64,000 bases of DNA from Lepturacanthus savala. Lineage: Eukaryota > Chordata > Actinopteri > Scombriformes > Trichiuridae. Of this stretch, positions 37,421-48,889 are shown piece by piece. The translations under genes were made by a program, and so were the position numbers. The stretch covers positions 11,430,017-11,494,016 of the forward strand of contig CM060469.1 in the NCBI GenBank assembly GCA_030544235.1, written 5' to 3'. The notes under the pieces are model-generated. The model had not been told where the DNA came from and did no database searches. It was given only the letters and a program-made list of their open reading frames with translations. Numbering within the stretch: position 1 is the stretch's first letter; the number at the start of each line of letters is the position of its first letter.

Positions 37421-39326
37421 CCCGCTGCTGTGAGGTATCAGTCACCCTAACCTGTCAAAGGTGAGGAACTTTTGTAAACTCCGATGATTAGTGGATGATG
37501 AGTCCAGACACGTCGCTGACTGACAGCTTTGCCGCCCTGCCAAAGCCTTAATCCAGGAGGAATGGCAGGAGGCGAGGCTGCGGTATTAATCTTGTGAGTG
37601 TTAGCCTTATGGCAACACAAAACAACATTCAACGTCTCTGCGAAAGCGTTTTAGGTAATTACATTTTTCATTTGAGCATCAGCTACAATAATAAACAGCA
37701 CCATAATGTGCAGTGTGGGACTGCTGCTTTTTTTTTTTTTTTTTTTAACGGCACTTCCATACTCTTGCCAGTGAGGCGGAGTTGTTAATAACCAGGGATT
37801 CATTCTAGGATGAGCCTTAACAATTGGCCACAACTGGTGTGAGATCCTTTCTGGTCCCCAGCGAGGTGATCCGAGCGCTCCGCCACACCTCGGCCCGTCT
37901 TTCCTCTCGGTGGGGTTCCCTTGCAGCACCGCCGGCTTCCCTTGGCAAAGCGGCCAGACTTCCTGTATTTCTCAGCCATGAGATATTGCATACATGCAGT
38001 TGTTGGCTGGGAAAAAAGCCCAGTTGAAGAACCTGCAGTAAATTTTACCCGACATCGAGCTGTTAATTGGTTTATGTCATGTTTGTTTTCCTCTTGGCTA
38101 CTGTACTCAATCTGTCTTTGCATTCTATTTATCAAGTAGGAATTGTTAAAGAAAAGTGCTTTTGAAGTAAGTTGATTTAAGTAGGTGCAGAGGACAATGT
38201 ATTTCTTTATTTTTTTTTTTTCACACACCAATGTTCAAGCTCACAGTAAGTGGCACATGAGTGATTAAAGTTAGCTTAATGAAAGCCAATGCTCTCTGAC
38301 CTACGCCCTTCCTAAACGCTGCTACCCTACCTTGAACGGCGGGTGAAACTCATTCGACCCCTTCCCCGCAGGTCGCTTAATAACGGAGACATTTGTGAAA
38401 GATGCTTCCCGAAAACTAATGTATTGAAAAATGTGTTTCCTCTCGCCCTCACATTTCACATAACCTCTGCAGTCTGACTTGTTCGGGGCGCTCTCAGAGC
38501 AGACGCGGCTCCGACAACAGAACGGACTCGGCCGAGGATCCACCTGTACCGTCGGTAATGAAAAGACGGGGGCCTGGCCAGACGGTCTCGTGACGGGGCC
38601 CTGCCAGCATCCGATGCAGCTGGCTGAGTCATCTCAAGGTCCGGGCTGAGAAAGCGAAGCCCGGCGAGGGCCGGACATTTAATACTTTGTTCCTTCTCGA
38701 AAACCTGTGAAAGTAAACCACAAACTCAATCCCCACAGACGGCGGACCGTGTGGGTCAATTTGTCAGCCCGGGCTTTTGCACGCCACGGTGTCAGTTATG
38801 TTGCGAGAGCAGAAAACACAGCGGATAATATATTTCAAAACATACTGTATTCCTGATGTAACCGAGACAGCCACACAGGAGTCGTTGTGCCAAGTCTTTC
38901 AAAGCGATGCCATAGCAGATGGATATTTATCCTTGTAGGTGCGAGGTGATTGGCAGGTGCTTTGGAATGTTGCGTGAAGCTGTTTCACAGTTCAGCGTCA
39001 AGGTTATGGTGCATCACACAAATCCGCGCTAATCGTAGCCCCTAGTAAGCTCCACCTGACAGCGAGAAACTCCGCTGACGATGAATTGTTGACATGTTTT
39101 CAGCAACCAGCATGCCCAGCACATTATTTTTTTTCCCTTAAGCCTATTCACAGTAATGGGGAGTGCTGAAAGGATTTTGATTGTCTGCTAAAGTATTTAA
39201 TGCAAAGCAAATATTTTAGACACTGCTCATGGTGCGGAAACAATACATACAGTTTCCAGCATTCTTGGTTAATCAAGCAGAACAAAACAAACCAAGCCAG
39301 TGGGAAGGAAAAAAAAATGGCCGTTT

Positions 39327-39327
<1 letters not shown>

Positions 39328-39376
<49 letters not shown>
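39328..39376 (+). repeat. (GT)n microsatellite
   Basis: About 24 uninterrupted GT units, the longest dinucleotide tract in the window. Confidence 0.97.
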
Positions 39377-39380
<4 letters not shown>

Positions 39381-40429
39381 ACCTGATTCTGAGGGAATCG
39401 CTGCGATTATTTTACTTTCTCCAAATTTTTTTCATTTAGAATAGCACACTGTGACCGCTTAGTGTATGAATATTCACCATAATCCATCAGGCTTGTAATA
39501 AAAGAATGATAAGATCAGTCTTTCTTCAATGAAATTTAACAGTATTACTCTGAAATGAACTGTATGCCTCTGCCCTGCAGTGTTTAAAAGGATTACTGGA
39601 AAAATACAATATCTTCTTTGTCAGCACTTAAGGTCTATATAGCCGTGCCTCAGGATATCCCTTTCCCGAAAGGAAGGATTGCCCTATTTTATTTTTTTTT
39701 TCCAACTCTCAAGCTGCTCATCACATTAACACCTGAGCTACACTCCAAAGTAAAGACTCCCTCTCATAATGGGATTAGTCAGAGCAAGAGTTGCTATTTT
39801 CTAATGTAGTCTAAAGTGCTGAAGCCTCACTTTCCTTTAAGACACAATAAAAAAAACCCTTTTTTTTCTTTTTTCAAAGCATGTCTAATTAGATTAAAGA
39901 GAATAAAAAAAGACACACATGCTGCTTATTTTTCTATTTGTCCTACAGGGTCTGTTGACACCACGGCACTCTTTTCTGACTAAAGTTGTTCGTTTGCGCA
40001 AGATTGTGTGTGTGGCTTCCTGTATCACCTGACACCCGGGGCCTTTACACACCCATCCTCCCTGTCCCCCCTTCCAGATGTTCCCTTTTGACTTCCTCTC
40101 CATCTGCCATTCTCTCTTTCTCTGACAAAATCAATAGCAAGTCCATTTGCCATATCATACTGTAGCGTCTCCACGAACTCCGGATGGTAATGATGCGATG
40201 ATAACCCAGGGGTGCGTGGAGCATAGGGGAGAATTTTAGACTGATCAATACAGCTGGTGTACAGTATGACAAGGTTTCTATGAGGATGCACCATCCTTTT
40301 GCTTCCTGTGATATCAGAGTGAGAAAAGTAAAACAGATGAATTGTAACAGTTTTGTTTACCAGACTAAAATTGATATTTTGTGTTACTTGTAAAATATTT
40401 AGTTATACTTTTGGTGATCGCTGACCCAT

Positions 40430-40710
40430 CCTCATTAGCTGGTTTGGGGTCAGTTTATGGGTCACAGACTTGAATTTGCTTTCTGTCCCTGGACAGTAGC
40501 AGTGATATGAGCCACCATGACATCACTCCATTAATGCGCTCCTCAGCCAAACAGAGACAGAAAGTGGCCCTTCCTTGGGGGAAATTTTCAGTGAGGGTCT
40601 TTTGCGTTATGAACTGCTGTAGCAAACCCCCTCTCAAAGCCGGCCTTCTGCTTCCTAAACATGGATTTAATACCCTCATTAATGATATATGACAGGGGAG
40701 ATCAATGCAG
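40430..40710. promoter_or_regulatory. candidate regulatory block
   Basis: A 280-base complex block with CATTAATGCG, a TGACATCA CRE-like site near 40518, and the 10-bp palindrome TCATTAATGA at 40676-40685. No repeats. It is followed immediately by GT-rich low complexity. Confidence 0.36.
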
Positions 40711-41555
40711 CCTGCATGTTAGAGCCCTGGATCAGTGAGTCTGTGTGTGCGTGTGTGCAAGCATCTGAATCCATCCTTGAGTATACATGTGTGTATTTTT
40801 GTGTATGTGTGTGTGTGTGTGTGCGCGCATCCCTCCATGCACTGTCTTTAATGGGTACATGCTGTTGAACATCTTAGAGAGTGGACTGCCTCTGGATACA
40901 TTACACCTCATGGTAGAGAGGCTGGGAATACCAGGCAGGATGCCTTTAGAGGTCATAGCAGCTAATTCCACACAGAATCAAAGTTGGTTTATTATCCAGC
41001 CAAAGCTGCTTGGCTCTGGGCAGCTACTGTGCCAAGAGGGTGTGAACATTATAAACATCTCTTGTAATGGAATTTAATCTGTTTCAGTCATATTTACTGG
41101 CGTATATAGAAAATAATAAAGCCTAAGGATTATTATGATAGCAGGCATATTATGTTATTCTATCAGAAAGAGAATAAATAGAGGTAAAATCGACAAAATA
41201 CTTGTTGACTCACAGTAGGAAAAAGCACAGGTATAAATTATAAGATTAATAATTGATGAATTCCATTTAGCAGCTTTAACTGCACACATACAAGGCCTGC
41301 ATCCAAAATCATTCCATATTTCTACTACTGCATATTTACACTGACATTTTGTATGAGTGTCCAAATGCAGTGTAAAATATAGGAACCACACCCTTAAAAA
41401 AAAATTCCAACAATGGAAAAAAGCATTGCCCTTGGCATGTACATTACTTTCTGCTAACAGTCCCACGGTGCAATATGTCACATGTTATAGAAGTGAAAAT
41501 CATAGTCGTAAACATTACATCTGTCAGCATTGGCACAAGATGACTTGCTCACTTC

Positions 41556-41765
41556 AAGGTCCCATATTCTACACTTCTCCTGGGTTGTATTTGAAGTTTT
41601 GATATCCCTCATGAGCTATATTTGTGGTTTTAAGTACAGAAAATTATCTTGATATAGTCTCCTCTCTCAAGCGTCTCTCTGGAGGTCATTTTGTGTCACG
41701 TGTTTCATTGAGACTCTCCTGTGATTGGCTGATTTAAAATGAATGAACTGTAACTGATGCCGGTG
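41556..41765 (+). mobile_element. interspersed repeat, copy 2
   Basis: Second copy of the element at 19005-19240, in the same orientation, beginning AAGGTCCCATATT. The similarity is colinear over about 150 bases and then fades. A 14-bp tandem duplication (GATATTGTTAA twice, 41781-41808) follows just outside the recognisable part. Confidence 0.72.
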
Positions 41766-42289
41766 ACTGAATAGAACCATGATATTGTTAAGGTGATATT
41801 GTTAACACCTGTACTTTTTTCTTTAAGTCAAAATGATGTTAATATTATGAATATTTGTTTTTTGGTTGGTGACAATTCATATTTCAGATCATCAAATGGT
41901 TTTGCTAAACAAAAATAATACATTTCTCAAAGCTTCAATCACCATATGTGGAGACACATGGTTTATACAGGTAGGAATCAGTAGCTAATCTGGTCTCTGT
42001 CTGTGTTCCATTCTCTAATCTATATTAAGTGGAATATACTCTGCATAGAGGTGTATATCCAGTGTTTACAATGACAAATGTGGTTTACAGATATTGCTGG
42101 CACAGCTCCATACCCGTTAGATCTTTTATTCCAGCTCTGTATAGAATATACTGTACAGTTGACTGCAGAGGCACACTGCCAGAGACGTCCAAATAATGCT
42201 CAATGCTGGGATTGAATTCCTGCTTACAGTGCATCAAGGTTAAAGCCCAAGTTTAAAAAGGTAAAACCGAAGCACCATCTACTTGACCC

Positions 42290-42620
42290 AGTGACATTCT
42301 ATTTGAAGAGACCCATAGCTGAGGTGATAGCGTGTAATAAAGCCCCAAGATCAAAGTTTAGATTTGATTTCCAGCCAGCATGGCCTGGTGAACAAGGCCC
42401 AACAAGCCCATCCAACAGCCATGGCAACCATTCAACGCTTTATTTTCTTATTAGATTGCTCTCCCAGAATTCCATTTTTATCCACATAGATCTGGCCAGT
42501 GAATCACCATTAAAGGGCCCATCAAGCTGTCAGGCCATCTGGAGTGCAGGTGCAGCGGGCCCACTCCACTGTAAACAAGCAGCACAGACCCCTGAATAAT
42601 GGAAGCCCAGACTGTTTTAT
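42290..42620. promoter_or_regulatory. strong candidate regulatory block (TCF, RFX-half, FOX motifs)
   Basis: A 330-base stretch without any simple repeat. It carries AGATCAAAG (TCF/LEF core, 42348-42356), ATGGCAACC (RFX X-box half-site, 42421-42429) and TGTAAACA (forkhead core, 42570-42577). An open frame of about 100 codons crosses it, but the translation is unrecognised and no splice pair frames it. Most likely an enhancer-type conserved element. Confidence 0.42.
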
Positions 42621-42762
42621 GTTGTTCAAGGGGACTTAAAGAGATTCATCTCCTGCTGCTTTTCACCAAGTTTGCTTCACAACTCCAGGCCGACTTGCTG
42701 AACGTTACACTCTCATATGAGGAAAGAGGGAGGGCTGGTGAGGAAAAAAGGTTGGACGTGTA

Positions 42763-42787
42763 GGGGAAAGGGGGTGGGGGGTGGGGG
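42763..42787 (+). other. potential G-quadruplex
   Basis: G-runs at 42763-42766, 42770-42774, 42776-42781 and 42783-42787 with loops of 3, 1 and 1 bases. Confidence 0.6.
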
Positions 42788-44479
42788 AGAAATGGAAATC
42801 TTTCCCTACATTCTCAGACAATCACTACCTGTGAGGCTGTGCCAGAAAGCTTTGTTTCTGGAAAAGGATCTAAATGGAGCATTTTATGCCTGGCTGAGCA
42901 CTGACACTAAAAAGCTGAGACTTCTTCATATCTGACAGATTTTCTTTCATTATCTTTCCTCCATAATTTCTTCAGTAGTTAGAGGAGCTGCAGCTCTTTG
43001 CAGAGCGGCGAAATTTCTGACTTAACTGTTTGAGACACTAGACAATTGCCCGCCAGTCCTTGCTCCCCCAAGGTCAGAGAGAAAGAATGGAAGTGCCCAA
43101 GAAAAACAAATGCAGACCATAGTGTAGTTGTCACACGCTCCACTAACACATGTGAAGGCTGGCTCCTCTTTTATTCTCAAATAAATTGCCCTGAAGAAGT
43201 GCTCACACATAAATGTGTCCCGCATAAGCCGAAGTAAGAGGGGTGTTTTTCACGATTTGAGAAAATGGTACTCAGAGTTTATCTAAAGTCGTTGAGCTTG
43301 AGTGACATCACCCCTCCATTAGATTATTACGCGCCTAAGATGTGCAGTGTTTTCTGGAAATGGTCTGAAAGATTTTCTTTTCAAAAGCCAACATAGAAAG
43401 TGGTTGATGTTTACTTGTAGGAAAAAGGGACCCCAAAGTGTTACATTTATCCCAAAGTGGGACTTTTTTTTTTTCCTTTTTTGCAAAGCAAGAAATCCTA
43501 CTGAATGAGGTTTAACTGCCTAAAACGATCTAAGAAAATCTGCCCATTACTCACCAATTGGAAAATGTGATTTTGCAAATCTGTGCTTGATATAGCTCTG
43601 TGGGATAGTTAGCACCTTAGTGCCCGGTGTTTAAGGGTGTCTGGTTGTCATTAGGGGTGACGGGCAACAGTGCAGGCAGGTGGGGCTCGGCGCTTGAGGT
43701 TCGCTGACAGTTTTGCGAAACTGTAAAAGATATTATCTAATAGGAATGAAAACAGCACTCAGCGGGTCTGTCAGGGAAGACAGACAAGTTAAAACAGATG
43801 ATGCACATCCCAGCGACTCACCCCATCATTTTAGTACCCTGCTACACATGCAGCTGCCAAGAACCCTGGGTCGCCACATCTGGCTGGCCTTACCTCGGGG
43901 CTGAAGGCTGGGGCCTGGGGGGACAGAGAGCGGAGACTAAAGGAGACCTGTCAGAGCAGACCAAACAAAAGGCTCGCCGGCTACCGACAGGCTAAACGCT
44001 AGACACGACCCAAGACATGGTTTCTGCTTCTGTTTTCGTCCCTATCGGCCTTTTTTTTTTTTCCAAAGTGACACCTTGCAGGGAAGCGGATGGCTTTTAT
44101 TTCGGTGTTTACACTATGCGGCTGGCTTCTGTTTATGGGGGCTTAGGGCACCGATGCGATGATGCACCATGAGTATACACAGCTGTCACAGTTAGAGATG
44201 ATGTAATCATCCGAACTATATAGCGGGTAACTTTCCTTCGATTGAGATAAGATTCATTTAAACACACATCAAAGAAAACATTGTCTGACATGTCATCTTT
44301 AAACAAAACCAACAGGACGATAATATATGAAAACAAAACGCTGGAAATCTTTTTTAATTCCATTCAAGCTCAAATTGCCCGCAGAAAGCATACGAGAAAA
44401 ACGGCGATACCGCGGAGCATTCCGCACCATTGTGATTACATAAACAGGAAGTTTGTTAAAGGCCGATGTTTCTAGTCCA

Positions 44480-44880
44480 TCAAACTGCTGGATTTTCCTC
44501 TTCACTCTATAGAGATCCGGGCTTGTGACCTCTGGCGCTGAGGGCTTTGGAGGAGAAGAGGCCCAGGCCAGAGAGGGCGCAGGGCAACATGGGGTGACTG
44601 AAGGACACAGTGTGGGGTCACGCTGGGGCTCTTCCTGCTCTACATGTTGCATGCCCTAGTGCTCTGGAGGCCAGAGCCTGATTACTGCGCTGGGATCCAG
44701 CCGCAGAGCGTTTTCATTAGGGAGAGGGCCAAGATCATCCAGGAAGGTTCCGGCCCATTAATACATTTGAAACGGCGAATGAAAGGGAGGGCTGTCGGGG
44801 GGTTTGAAAGGGGGGCTGTGGGTTATTTTGAAAGGAGAGAACCCTGTGGAACGACCATGAGAGCCTTAGTGAATAAATAC
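44480..44880. promoter_or_regulatory. candidate regulatory block with a short purine tandem
   Basis: Complex GC-balanced block. Inside it, two 23-base units at 44789-44811 and 44814-44836 (GGGCTGT...TTTGAAAGG) form a degenerate tandem. Candidate element by texture. Confidence 0.3.
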
Positions 44881-46482
44881 CCTGTGGATCATCTTAACCT
44901 CATTCTGCTTTTTTCCCCCCCTTGTCCTCTTTCTAAGATCTGTAGCCAATTTTCCTGCAATTTGGGATAAATTGTTTGTGAAATCCATGTCGATCCTTCC
45001 ACTGGGAATCCATTCACAAAAGATAGAGAGGGGAGGACTTGGCTGGGCGGATAACTACAGTGAGAATGGGAACAATGTATGGAGAATCTGGTTAATGACA
45101 TCATATGCTTCCTGTTTCAGACGTATGCTTTTCATACAGACAATCACAACATGCCGTAGAAACAGATTTCACATTCACACTTGAAGTAGCTCGCAGTGAT
45201 CAAAGTGGCTTCACTCATGTGATACCATACGTTGTGACACTGACAGATGTTCGGACAAAGCCTTGATACTTTTGATATGTGTTTCTGGGTCTTTGGGGTC
45301 AATACAAGCTAACAAATACAGGAACTGAATTTCCCAGGGTTTGTATTACCTCACATGTTCTCTGGTCAGACACCATCATCTGCCTGTACCGGACTGACAG
45401 AACATACAAGGAAGCATGTTGGCCAAATTATACCGAAGGTTAACTGCTTATCTTCCCTCCCGCTTTGGTAAATATGATATTTCCCCGGCTCGCTGCACCA
45501 CTGTAGGTGTTTATTACCAATAACTATATCAAGCCTTCACTGCTGGAGGAAAAGAAATCTCCCCAGGTCAGTTTCCAAACTAGTTAATATTTTATCCTGT
45601 GTAGTGGTGTAATGACTACTATTGATTTTTCATCATCTCTTATTAATGCAGTCTGGTGCCACAGCAAAATGCTAATCATATATTACGCCTCTCTACATTT
45701 TTCATGTTAACTTCTTCAATTACTGTAACTAAGAGTATGTCTCAATTCAAGGTCTTTGAAACCCGACGGCTGTATTTCAGAAGTCCTCTGTGATGCTTTC
45801 CCCAGTCGGCTGTTTAATATGAGCCGGTTCAGACTCTATATAGAATGTCGAAAGCTTTTCAGCCTTTGTGCTCACCAGATTTCTGCTCTCATTAGAGATT
45901 AACTCAGTGGTTTTTTTTATTATTTTATTTTATGAACAATAGAGAGCAAATATGACCTTGTATGCTTTACTGGCCACACTGGTGCACCTCAGACAGTGAG
46001 CCCGTCAATAACATAAAAAGCCCGGACCGGTCGGCCAAGCCGGTGCAAAGTGAGCTGTTAAAGCCTGACGTGTGTTTTGTCATTGAAGCACGACAGGGAA
46101 GAGGCTGACGGTAAGCACTGAGCAGTGCTCAGGGAGCGGTGGGGGTAAAAAGGCTCTGTGACTTGGCAGCGAGGACCGCGGCCCGTGCCAGCACAGCTGT
46201 CCGGCAGGCGTCTCATTCAGAGCTGCTCCCGACGAGAAAGCGACGGCCAATCTATCACTACAGCAGCCGGGCACACAAGGACACAAAGGTGTAAACCCAG
46301 CCCGCACAAGAGAAGGGCTCAGCGGTATGCTGACAGAGTGCAAGAGCTTTACACATCATAATCTGTCCTCGCAGACTCGCATGTGCTAAAGTGATTTAAT
46401 TGGCTTGTCTAACTAGATAGGAAACTGACATATTTTGACATCGTCATCACAGTCATGGGTCAGTTTTGCAATTAAATCGTGA

Positions 46483-46506
46483 TTTTTTTTTTTTTTTTTT
46501 TTTTTT
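46483..46506 (+). repeat. poly(T) run
   Basis: Twenty-four consecutive T. Confidence 0.97.
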
Positions 46507-47479
46507 GGACGAAGTCCCAACGGCGCACTTATTGTATCCCTTTCCGCACAAAGTGCTCCTTGTTTGCTCAGCCCTTGTACGGGCGTTTGACGTGTTCACA
46601 TGCAGTCCAACAATGGAGAAGATGGGGCCAAAACTCAAATCACTTAAAGTTCTGAACTATGTAATTCAGTCAACTGTTAATAACTTGCAGGGCGCCAGGC
46701 CTGTGGAATCTCTTTTGTTGGGAAGACAATGGTGAGAGAGCTGATTTTATGAGCAGGCGCTGCTCTTTTGTGCCAGGTTTTTGTTTACACTTTCATTATA
46801 TCTCTACTATATTATCTGATGCCTACATCCTGAGTCCAATCTTGCGGTTAGGTTTTAATCTCCTGACGCACTCAGCTCACTCGCCTCGCTGTCCTATGCC
46901 ACACAGGGAATCGGAGAGGGGTTATATTACAGCACATGAATCACGACAAAATGAAATGCACTCCAGACGCTTTCAGATGGTTTTAATTTATGGCAGGGGC
47001 CTGCGGATACAAAAAAAAATGCATTAAATGTAATCTGATCACTTTATTCAGTGCTGAATATATGAGCAATCGGACTCTGTCCGGTTGACTGATTTTAAAA
47101 ATAGAGCCTGTGATAGATTACAGGTCTTTAATCCAAATTTATGTTGATAATGATATTAGCGGGAATACACATTATTCTTTTATCTTTTTATTTATATAGG
47201 CTCTCGAAAGTAAAAAAGATACAGTCACAACAATCTATATTTAAGTAAGAATTATCCACTGCTTCCAGTCTTAACTCTGATAAAGTGTTTTGGGATTTCA
47301 GGATTCGTTTTATTTAATATGCACATCTGTAACCTCATAAAAGCAAACACGGAGATACTAATAACCAGCCACTTGAGTAGCGTGTTTGATTATTCCGGTG
47401 CCAGTTTAGCAGGGATTTCCTTTCTCCATCTCCTCTGTTGTGGTCTATGTTCCATTGATGTCTCAATTGTAAGAATCAT

Positions 47480-47720
47480 CTCTCATTCTGTGTCCTCAGA
47501 GATCAAATCAATTTTGGAGTGTTGGATATCTGTCATCAGACCAAATCCATTACGGCCAATCCAGCCCAGCAGGGCATTTGGCTTGCACATTAAGAGGTCC
47601 ACAGGCGTTTACAGCAAAGTGAGAAGACGCATCAAGTTTTAATGCTCAAAGCCACAGAAACCAGTGAGGGATTAGTCTGACTCATTACTTGACATTAATC
47701 CCTTGTGGCATAAAAAGAGA
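47480..47720. promoter_or_regulatory. strong candidate regulatory block (paired TAATCC, AP-1, TCF-like)
   Basis: Repeat-free block with AGATCAAAT (47500-47508), an inverted pair AGGGATTA (47667-47674) and TAATCCCT (47696-47703), and between them a consensus AP-1 site TGACTCA (47678-47684). TAATCC is the core of K50 homeodomains such as OTX and PITX. Enhancer function is inferred. Confidence 0.42.
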
Positions 47721-47869
47721 AGTGCAAAATGCTGTCGAACAAATATATATTTTTTTTTCTTCAAAACACAAGTGATCGGAGGTTGTTTTTAATCTTTTGC
47801 TCTGTTGAGCAGATAATGCATGGCCACAAGCAAGAACATTAGCATACAATTACACCATTTGTTCCAGCT

Positions 47870-47895
47870 TGTGTGTGTGTGTGTGTGTGTGTGTG
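47870..47895 (+). repeat. (GT)n microsatellite
   Basis: About 13 GT units. Confidence 0.95.
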
Positions 47896-48595
47896 GATGC
47901 AAAGCCTTAGGAAGTGCGTCCATCAGCAGTTTCGGTGCCGTGCTGAAAAACAAAATTGCCTCTTCCTTCCTTCAACTTTGACCCCGCCGTGCAACCAGTG
48001 ACACCTGATAAGCAAGGATGTTCCATTGAACACAGAGGGATGGGTCTCCTTCAAATGTACTGTATATTTGGGAAATAGCAAGGTGTGTTGCGTTTGTGTG
48101 TTCTCTGACATGGAAAGAGTTTCTTTGTTAAGAAGAGATGCCCTTCTCACAGCAGCTTGTGAACATCTGTGAAAGGACCCCACTACTCTGAAATCAAGAT
48201 GAACATCAAACTCAGTGCATCTGCCTGTTCTCTCTTTTAGCGCATTGCCATGTTTTCTCTGAAATTCGTGAGCTCACTGTTTTTCTGCCCTGAAATCCAA
48301 TTTGGTGTGCAGCTCTATTGAATTCCTGCCTTCAAGTGCTATAAACATGTAATTAAAAAAAAAAATGATTGAGAATGCTACAAACAAATAAGTCATATTT
48401 TCAAGACAATCGACAAAGATTTATGCCTTAGAATATCAACAGTACAAAAATGCCAGAGCAATTAAAATTAAATAAAGATAAATACATAATAATCACAAAT
48501 AATACAGTGAAATATGGGACTGTCTCAAATTACCTTATACATATCTAGTAATGCAATAGTAATGCAAATAATTTAAGGGTATTTTTGTTCTTAAA

Positions 48596-48598
<3 letters not shown>

Positions 48599-48630
<32 letters not shown>
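48599..48630 (+). repeat. (AT)n microsatellite
   Basis: Sixteen AT units flanked by GGC and GC, so the whole GCATAT...ATATGC is self-complementary. Confidence 0.97.
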
Positions 48631-48633
<3 letters not shown>

Positions 48634-48639
48634 TTTTAC

Positions 48640-48885
48640 GTATGACTGACCCAACTTATTCCACTGGCAGATCATTCTATTTTTCTGTTTCATTTTTTTT
48701 TTCCTGATTTGGGTCAATTTGTTCTTGTTTTGACAAAACAAGACTAAAACGCGATTAAATTGACAACAATCAAGAAAAGAAAATTGAAATGAGATAAATT
48801 ACCTGATAATTCTATTGGACTAATTGTACCAAAAACAAGATATTTTCACCTGTTAAGATTTCAGGTTTTTCAGTGTACTAACTGT
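48640..48885. mobile_element. possible A/T-rich interspersed repeat
   Basis: The segment includes TTCCACTGGCAGAT, TTGTTCTTGTTTTGACAAAACAAGA (a near-palindrome), ACAAGATATTTTCACC and TTTTTCAGTGTA. This resembles an A/T-rich teleost repeat with CAGTG-like ends that I recall only loosely. Boundaries and family are uncertain. Confidence 0.35.
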
Positions 48886-48889
48886 GTTA

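Larger units (their letters stand above)
36303..41550. other. Intergenic desert, block 5
   Basis: No gene recognised. It holds candidate blocks at 37.15-37.42 and 40.43-40.71 kb, CpG-richer complex sequence at about 38.3-39.1 kb, a long GT tract at 39328 and a shorter one at 40806, and T/A-rich sequence at 36.6-36.9 kb. The frame open over 40.79-41.08 kb is discussed under rejected items. Confidence 0.6.
41810..48590. other. Intergenic desert, block 6
   Basis: No gene recognised. Contents are candidate blocks at 42.29-42.62, 44.48-44.88 and 47.48-47.72 kb, a G-quadruplex candidate at 42763-42787, a 24-T run at 46483, and a GT tract at 47870. Stretches in between are ordinary mixed sequence. 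Confidence 0.6.

Noticed and set aside
40787..41077. 96-codon open frame with a protein-like middle part (LLNILESGLPLDTLHLMVER)
   Set aside because: Begins in a GT microsatellite, no splice sites or homologue recognised; more likely complex non-coding sequence. Worth only a translated search.
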